Below are positions 13,001 to 22,000 of a stretch of 64,000 nucleotides of DNA, one piece after another. Both the position numbers and the translations under genes were made by a program. Each line of letters opens with the position of its first letter. Positions within the stretch are counted from its first letter, which is position 1. Source of the DNA: Fragum whitleyi (Eukaryota; Mollusca; Bivalvia; Cardiida; Cardiidae); contig OX411543.1 in assembly GCA_948146395.1 (NCBI GenBank), positions 28,101,558 through 28,165,557 on the forward strand, written 5' to 3'. Under the pieces are notes generated by a model, which was not told where the DNA came from, did no database searches, and saw only the letters and a list, made by a program, of their open reading frames with translations.

Positions 13001-16000
13001 TCTGTCCGTCTGTCTGTCCGTCCGTCTGTCCCAAAACTTAACCCGAAAACTTAACCTTTGCCTTTTCTCCAAAAGTATTTGACATACAAAGCTGTACACC
13101 AAAAACAAGGTCATGTGACAAGGTCAAGGTCATGTGACAAGGTCAAGGTCATCTGTCAAGGTCAAAATTAAAAAATAATGCTGTTCCGTGGTCATTCGTG
13201 TTTCACAAACACATCTTGTTTTCAAATATCTTCTCCTTCTAAATTGATAGGCTAATCTTAATGAAACTTGATAGGAATGTTCCTTGGGTTATACTTGTTC
13301 AAAAGAGTGTAATCCACCTTAAAGTCGGGTTGCCATGGCAACTATAAAGCTATGAAAATCCTTGAAAATCTTCTCTGAAACCAGAAGACAAACAGCTTTC
13401 GCATCTGGTATGTAGCATCATCTAGTGGCCCTCTACCAAGTTTGTATATATCATGTCTTTTGAGTAATATTTTTGCTCTGCCCGGGCACAACCAATATAA
13501 CATAGACATTAAGGAGAACATCTTCAAAAATCTTCATCTCTGAAACTAGAAGGCAGACAGCTTTTGTATTTGATATGTAGCATCATCTAGTGTACTTCTT
13601 CTAAGTATATTTATATCAAGTCCTTTGGGCCAAATCTGGCCTCTGCCCTAGGGCATCCAATTTACCTAGCATTAAAGGAGAAAATCTACAAAAAACTTCT
13701 CCTTCTCTTAAACCAGAAGGCAGACAGCTTTCATATTTGATATTTAGCATTAACTATTGGACCTCAACCAAGTATGCTCATAAAAAGTCCTATGCAGCTT
13801 CACCAAGTTGACTTAAACCAAGCTAGTTCATATCATGCTACTATGTTCATATACATTTGCTCAGTCAATGTGTAAGCCTTTGTTCATAAGAATTAAGTTG
13901 GAAATTGTTCAACTATCATATAATTGAAAAAAGTCTCGAGTATTATTGTTCAGTACAAAAAATCTCTCAATCTTATTCATGTGATGGAGACTTTGGTGAG
14001 CAGTATCTTATTGATCCTCTTGTTAAAGCATATGCTTTTAAGCTAACGTAAGCACAAAGTGATTAAGGTGAGCTATGATCACTGTCAATCTGTTGTCCGT
14101 CCATCATCTGTCTGTCAGCAATTTTTACTTAACATCTTTGCCTCCTAACGCCAGGCCATCAAGCAGTAACTACTAAAGTTGTTACAAGACACAAATTCCA
14201 TAAAAAACTTTGGTTGCCATGGTAGCAAAAGGCTAAAAATTTATAAAGATCTGAGAAAAAAATTCTTCTCCTCCTAAACCACTGGGTTAATCAAGCTAGA
14301 ACTTAGCAGGGATATTTCTTGGGTGGAGCTCTTCCATAGTTGTTTAGACATTAATTATTTCTAAAACCTTGGTTGCTGTGACAGAAAAGCCAAAAAGTAA
14401 TGAAAATCTTAGGAAAAAAAATTTGCTCCTTAACCACGGAGCCAATCAAGCTATGACTTGGCATGCTATTTCTTTGGTCAAGGTCTAAAGGTTGTGTTCA
14501 GTATTATTATAAAGTTAACAACATTTCATTTATCACTTGTATTAAGAAATAATAATTAAAGGATGGCAAGGGATAGCTATTGGGAAGGTGGGGGCCATTA
14601 AAGTATTGTCCTATATTTGTCCTATATTCTTACTCTGAAATGTCCTATATTACTATAATTTTGAGTTGATGCCCTGATTTGTAAGATTGCACTTTTTCAT
14701 CAAAACCCTTCAGTGTGGGTACTCATTCGAATCATATCTATGGGGTTTGCTGCAGTACAAATGAAGGGAATGCTGCAGTACTGCCGAAGTATCCAAGCAT
14801 AGTTGTTTTTCGAGGTTTTAAGGGACTCAGGCTCTGTGAATCTGAGGCTGACAATTAGGTTGTCGGGACCCTCAAAACTATCTAATCTGAGTCCCTAGGA
14901 CTGTTTGTGGATCAACATCAGAAAAGTTTTGAAAACTGTTTTGAACAGTCTTCAATTCTTTTGTGAAGATGATCCCAACAGATGTATTTGTAACAATTAT
15001 TTTGTGTAGCTTAATCAAGAGAATATTTCAATATTTAAACAAAATCATTAGGAAAGCTAAAAATAAATCAAAGGGTCAGCGCCAAACTAATATATCTATG
15101 GAACTTACAATAGTATCACGCTGACCCCTCAGAATTTCCTACATTCAAAACAGGGACTCTCAAACTAAAAGCAAGCACCCAAGTGAGTCCGAGAAAGTAT
15201 TGAGTGTGGTGTCCGTGGTATAGAGGTAGAGCGTCGGCCAAAAGGTCCTGAGTTCGGTTCCCGGGAGCAGCCATTGATCTTGGTTTTTAGCTCCACTGGC
15301 CGAAGGCCAGCGAGCTATTGTCATGGCGAGGTGTCCTTCGTGGGTCCGTGCGTCCGTGCGTGCGTGCGTGCATAAACTTTTCTTTAAACATCTTCTCCTC
15401 CTGAACCAATGGGTGGATTTTGACGAAACTTGGCCAGAATGTTCCTTGGGTGACCCTCTTCTAAAGTTGTTCAAGAAATTTGGATTGACCCCCAAATATA
15501 GGCGGGGCATATTTTGCCCCCAAAATCTTTGAACGACATCTCCTCCTGAACCATTGAGCCGACTTCAATGAAACTTTACCAGAATGTTCCTTGGGTGACC
15601 CTGTTCTACAGTTGTTCAAGAAATTTGGATTGACCCTCAAATATGGGCGCGGCAGGGCAGGGCTTATTTTGACCCCGAAATCTTTGAACGACATCTCCTC
15701 CTGAACCATCAGGCCAATTTTAATCAAACTTTATCAGAATGTTCCTTGCGTGACCCTCTTCTAAAGTTGTTCAAGAAATTTGGATTGACCCCCAAATATG
15801 GGCGTGGCAGGGCGGGGCTTATTTTGACCCTGAAATCTTTGAACGACATCTCCTCCTGAACCATTAGGCCAATTTGAATGAAACTTTACTAGAATGTTCC
15901 TAGCGTGACCCTCTTCTAAAGTTGTTCAAGAAATTTGGATTGACCCCCAAATATGGGCGTGGCAGGGCGGGGCTTATTTTGACCCCGAAATCTTTGAACC

Positions 16001-19000
16001 TCATAAGCTCCTGAACCATTGGGCCGATTTCAATGAAATTTTACAAGAATGTTCCTTGGGTGACCCTCTTCTAAAGTTGTTCAAGAAATTTGGATTGACC
16101 CCCAAATATGGGCTTGGCATATTTTGACCCCAAAATCTTTGAATGACATCTCCTCCTGAACCATTTAGCCAATTTCAATGAAACTTTACCAGAATGATCC
16201 TTTGGTGACCCTCTTCTAAAGTTGTTCAAGAAATTTGTATTGACCCCCAAATATGGGCGTGGCAGGGCAGAGCTTATTTTGACCCCGAAATCTTTGAATG
16301 ACATCTTCTCCTGAACCATTAGGCCAATCTTAATGAAACTTTACCAGAATGTTCCTTGCGTGACCCTCTTTGAAAATTGTTCAAGAAATTAGGATTAACC
16401 CCCAAATATGGGCGTGGCAGGGCGGGGCTTTTTTTGATCCCGAAATCTTTGAACCTCATCTCCTCCTGAACCATTGGGTCGATTTCAATGAAACGTTACC
16501 AGAATGTTCCTTGGGTGACCCTGTTCTAAAGTTGTTCAAGAAATTTGGATTGACCCCCAAATATGGGCGTGGCAGGGCGGGGCTTATTTTGACCCCGAAA
16601 TCTTTGAACCTCATCTCCTCCTGAACCATTGGGTCGATTTCAATGAAACGTTACCAGAATGTTCCTTGGGTGACCCTGTTCTACAGTTGTTCAAGAAATT
16701 TGGATTGACCCCCAAATATGGGCGCGGCAGGGCAGGGCTTATTTTGACCCCGAAATCTTTGAACGACATCTCCTCCTGAACCATTAGGCCAATTTTAATG
16801 AAACTTTGTCAGAATGTTCCTTGCGTGACCCTCTTCTAAAGTTGTTCAAGAAATTTGGATTGACCCCCAAATATGGGCGTGGCAGGGCGGGGCTTATTTT
16901 GACCCTGAAATCTTTGAACGACATCTCCGCCTGAACCATTAGGCCAATTTTGATCAAACTTTACCAGAATGTTCCTTGTGTGACCCTCTTCTAAAGTTGT
17001 ATAAGAAATTTGGATTGACCCCCAAATATGGGCGTGGCAGGGCGGGGCTTTTTTTTGACCCCGAAATCTTTGAATGACATCTCCTCCTGAACCATTAGGC
17101 CAATTTTAATGAAACTTTTTCAGAATGTTCCTTGCGTGACCCTCTTCTAAAGTTGTTCAAGAAATTTGGATTGACCCTCAAATATGGGCGCGGCAGGGCA
17201 GGGCTTATTTTGACCCCGAAATCTTTGAACCTCATCTCCTCCTGAACCATTGGGCCGATTTCAATGAAACTTTACCAGAATGTTCCTTGGGTGACCCTCT
17301 TCTAAAGTTGTTCAAGAAATTTGGATTGGATGAGATCCACTTGATCAATAAAATTCAGGTCAGCTGTTTATGGCCATTCTGGTCCTCTTGTTTCAAAGTG
17401 ATATCTATATAGTTTTCTTCCTTTTAATTTTACATATTAGTTAAATAAGTTCATTTCTTCATAAGTTAGTTTCAACTTAGAAAAAGTCAGAATTCCTTTT
17501 GAATGCTGTTCACTTTCATTACCTTCTATTTCAAATATCTCTTTCAAATCTTGAGATTTTTAATCCAGTGGAGCGATACAGGCCCTTTTTGGGCCTCTTG
17601 TTTTATTGGCCCACACATTAGGCGCAAGTACTGTAAAATTTTAAGGGAAGCAGAATCGAGAGGGATTTATCTAAGTTGTAAGAACTTGTTTCCCAATTGA
17701 TGTAAAATAAATAGGTTTAAACAAAACCAAGTATTGAGTCCATGGGACCTCATTTTGTTGAAGTCATTATAACACCCTTGTTTTTACACCCACTATCTTT
17801 AACTCTGTTTTCAAACTTGTATTTGAAGGAGACTAATGGAGAAACAAGAGAGAGTAGAAGCTATTCTGGGTACAGTAGAAGATGAGGTTCAAAAGGAAGA
17901 AATACTACAAACAATTACACCGGCTGAAAATACACAACTCACAAAGTTAAAACACATGCTTAAAATGTAGGTGAACATGTATTTTATGAGCTCGGCTAAT
18001 TTTGGAGAAAACCTGATAATTGCAATATTGTAAACAAAATGTTGCCCTCATCCGAGCTTCTAAGGTCCCAATATCTCCTTGAAATTAGGCTCTCCTGGTT
18101 AATTAGCATAAGGACTGTATAAAAGGACAATTCAGCTTGATGATGATGATATTTAATGAATGAATAGCCATTTGAGGCTCTTGTTACATCATAATAAAGA
18201 CATGTGTCATGAGTGAATCTGATACTAAAACTGATCATCTGCCAGGATTTACCCCTATTTATAAGCTTTTGATCACCATAGTGACAACCTTACAAACCAA
18301 TCAGAGGCAGTGGAAGGTCTCACTTAGCCAATCAAAACGTTCCTGGCTGACAGGAATCCTGTCAGGTAAAATAACAATTCCTGGCAACTGCAGCCATGTT
18401 GCCAGGAGCAAATCCTTTCAGATGCAAATGCTACATACAAATAAACAATATGCATTAGTGGTGCACATAAATAGATAGAGCACACCAAGATCTAAACATT
18501 GATACCTTACATTATAAATAGATTTCTCAGAAAAGCTAGAATTTGACAGTTGCAAATCTGAAGTGGCCAGGAATTCAAAAGTTCCCTCCTTCCAAACTTG
18601 AAGGTCATAGCCAGGAATTCAATAACTTATTTAACACAAATAATTCCCTAAGGTAATTGCTGTAAGGTCAAACAACAATCATAATGTAGTGATATTGACA
18701 ATTTAAGGGCTTCTTTACAGAGTTAGATTAAATAATGGAGGAATAAATAGTTTGTAGTCAAGGGAGATAATCACTGCAGTCTTGTAAACAATCAGAAGAC
18801 AAATGTTAAAATAAGTAGATTTCTCTAGCTTACTGCTGCAAACAGACCAGTTTCAACATTAAAATAGTCCTTAAATACTGCACAAACCCAAACAAACACA
18901 TTTTAATGTAAACATGGCAGTTCAGCAATACAGTAACTAATGCCAGGAATCCTGGCAAGGCTGAAATAGTGGGTGGGGTAATATTTCCAAAAAGCACTAT

Positions 19001-22000
19001 TTCCTTACACTCACCCCCACTTAAATGAAAAAAAATTTAAAACATGAAAGAAATCTGATGATGAAAATCACGGAAGAATGTCAAGCAGCTTGGCAAATCT
19101 ACAGTTGTGTTATCAAATATTGGTTGTAATCTGTTGTTAACAGAATGTTCCACCAGAAGCAATCAGGGAAGTCTTTCATCAAAATCACGAATTCTAGACA
19201 GCACTACCACGAGAAGTTCTGTGTATAGACCATCAAAACACCATGGACAAAATCTTCAGCTATGACAAGTTTCGGTGCTTTCCAAGCTAATGGAGAGATG
19301 TTTCACCTCCTGTCACACTAAGATAAATACCCCATTCCAAGCTACAACAAGTTTCGGTGCTTTCCAAGTCAATGGAGAGATGTTTCACCTCCTGCTGCAC
19401 AAAGAACAGTAACACCTCCATACATGACTGGTTCTCCCTAACCATCATTATGGATGAACCTGTAGACTCCATGATTGGCCAGATCATCTTCTACATAACA
19501 ACAAACTCCACATGAGTTTCACCTGTCCATGTCGTTTCTCCTTGTCTAATACATACAACTTACAACTTGATATGTCTGTCATGTCTTTACTTCAATTAGA
19601 AACTGAACATCTTTATCCCTATTTCATTTGGTTTCACCTGTTGAGACCTACGATCAAGATGTCCAAGTTTGTAATTAAGTGTTACAACCATTTATAAAAG
19701 AACACTTTTAGTAATTTCATTTGAATTTGTATGAGGCATCCAACCAGAGTGTTGAATTTGATATGATACATATGAATAAAAGTTTTACTCTGCTAAATAT
19801 GCTACTTGTTAGTTCTAAAATTGTTGCAAAACTTCTGACAATCCATTACAATCGACTTGGGGACGAAAAACTTCTTCAAACGTTTCTATTACATTTACTA
19901 TATGGGATAAGGTTTGGCACTCTTCTAAAAAACACTTGCATTTAATGTCTGGGCTTAGGGTTCTGTATATAAAATGAAGCGCAAATTGTTCCTTTGCATT
20001 CCTATCCATTGTAGGGTAAGCTTTCTGAACAAGATGATAAATGGCATCAGAATACTGGGAGATAGTTTCATTTGGATTTCTTTTTCTTGATTCAAGTTTA
20101 GACAAATAGTTCAATCTGTAATTAGCACAGTTGAATCTCTCAGAAAACTTTTGCACTAACTGGGTATAATAACTGCAAATCTCTTGTGGAAGAGAACAGT
20201 AAAAGTCCAGGGCTGTCTCTTTAAGTGACACTCCTAGTACTAAAGCTTTCTCCTTCTCTGTCCAATGACCTAATTGAGAATAAGTTTCAAACTGTTGAAT
20301 GAAATGTTCCCATTCTGTCAATCCATCGTATGGTTCTGGTTGCACGATATCAGCTAATCTGGTCGAATATTCCATCTGAATATATGAAGAGCTTTCGTTT
20401 GGTAAAGAGTTACTTGAATTAATTTTGTTGTTGTTATTCCTAGTTCTTGCTCTTCTATTGTTATAACAGGGTTGAATCTTACTATCAGGTTCAGACATGC
20501 TACAGTTCATTAAAAAATGTAAAGCTGGCAATACAGGTTTCAGGTAAAAGTCCTTTTTTGGTAAAAATAATCCTTTCTGTCCTTTCTTCTAGTTCCAGTA
20601 GTTGAGTTCTTTTAATCCCACTTCTGACACCAATGTAAACAAAATGTTGCCCTCATCCGAGCTTCTAAGGTCCCAATATCTCCTTGAAATTAGGCTCTCC
20701 TGGTTAATTAGCATAAGGACTGTATAAAAGGACAATTCAGCTTGATGATGATGATATTTAATGAATGAATAGCCATTTGAGGCTCTTGTTACATCATAAT
20801 AAAGACATGTGTCATGAGTGAATCTGATACTAAAACTGATCATCTGCCAGGATTTACCCCTATTTATAAGCTTTTGATCACCATAGTGACAACCTTACAA
20901 ACCAATCAGAGGCAGTGGAAGGTCTCACTTAGCCAATCAAAATGTTCCTGGCTGACAGGAATCCTGTCAGGTAAAATAACAATTCCTGGCAACTGCAGCC
21001 ATGTTGCCAGGAGCAAATCCTTTCAGATGCAAATGCTACATACAAATAAACAATATGCATTAGTGGTGCACATAAATAGATAGAGCACACCAAGATCTAA
21101 ACATTGATACCTTACATTATAAATAGATTTCTCAGAAAAGCTAGAATTTGACAGTTGCAAATCTGAAGTGGCCAGGAATTCAAAAGTTCCCTCCTTCCAA
21201 ACTTGAAGGTCATAGCCAGGAATTCAATAACTTATTTAACACAAATAATTCCCTAAGGTAATTGCTGTAAGGTCAAACAACAATCATAATGTAGTGATAT
21301 TGACAATTTAAGGGCTTCTTTACAGAGTTAGATTAAATAATGGAGGAATAAATAGTTTGTAGTCAAGGGAGATAATCACTGCAGTCTTGTAAACAATCAG
21401 AAGACAAATGTTAAAATAAGTAGATTTCTCTAGCTTACTGCTGCAAACAGACCAGTTTCAACATTAAAATAGTCCTTAAATACTGCACAAACCCAAACAA
21501 ACACATTTTAATGTAAACATGGCAGTTCAGCAATACAGTAACTAATGCCAGGAATCCTGGCAAGGCTGAAATAGTGGGTGGGGTAATATTTCCAAAAAGC
21601 ACTATTTCCTTACAATATCATTGGTGTTGTCGTCTTGCAAAAACTTACATATTGTGATATCTCCAGCTCTAATTTAGGCATTTACTTAAAACTTGGCACA
21701 GTTATTCACTATCAAAAGAGCGACTTATACTATCAAGGGGTAGCCTGAGATGCATTTTGTGTGAATTGTGCCCCTTTTTTTACTTTCTTTTTTATCAAGA
21801 GATAACTCTAGACACATTTTGTGTGAATTATACCTCTCTTTTTAATAAGATTTTTTATCAACTATCCAGCACCCAACAGCAGGACATTGGCATTGGTAGG
21901 TGGAGCTCTTGATTTACTTTCTGAAAATTATACAAAGTTCAGTTTAGCCTGAATTATGAAATACTGGGAATGGAAGTAGATCAGAATTCAAACAAGAATA

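Larger units (their letters stand above)
18029..21614 (-). mobile_element. Young non-autonomous LTR retrotransposon (gag only) in the last POLR3C intron
   Basis: Two 981-bp direct repeats (18029-19009 and 20634-21614) start TG and end CA. They bracket 1624 bp and are flanked by ATAT (18025-18028 and 21615-21618). The element reads on the minus strand: 5' LTR on the right, then a primer-binding site beginning TGGTGTCAGAAGTGGGA, gag, and a purine tract AAGTGGGGGTGAG before the 3' LTR. No protease, reverse transcriptase, RNase H or integrase is present, so it depends on other elements. Gag style and PBS suggest a Gypsy/Mag-type origin (inference). Confidence 0.93.

Noticed and set aside
15160..16624. 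Several open frames with MVQEEMSFKDFGVKIS-like repeats
   Set aside because: They repeat with the 155-bp unit (not a multiple of three) and are by-products of the tandem array.
15284..17392. CRISPR-like array of regularly spaced repeats
   Set aside because: Units are 155 bp and similar throughout, with no unique spacers, and the DNA is eukaryotic.
19287..19487. 66-codon frame taken for a pol or env remnant
   Set aside because: No reverse transcriptase, integrase or envelope motif, and it overlaps an 82-bp internal duplication.
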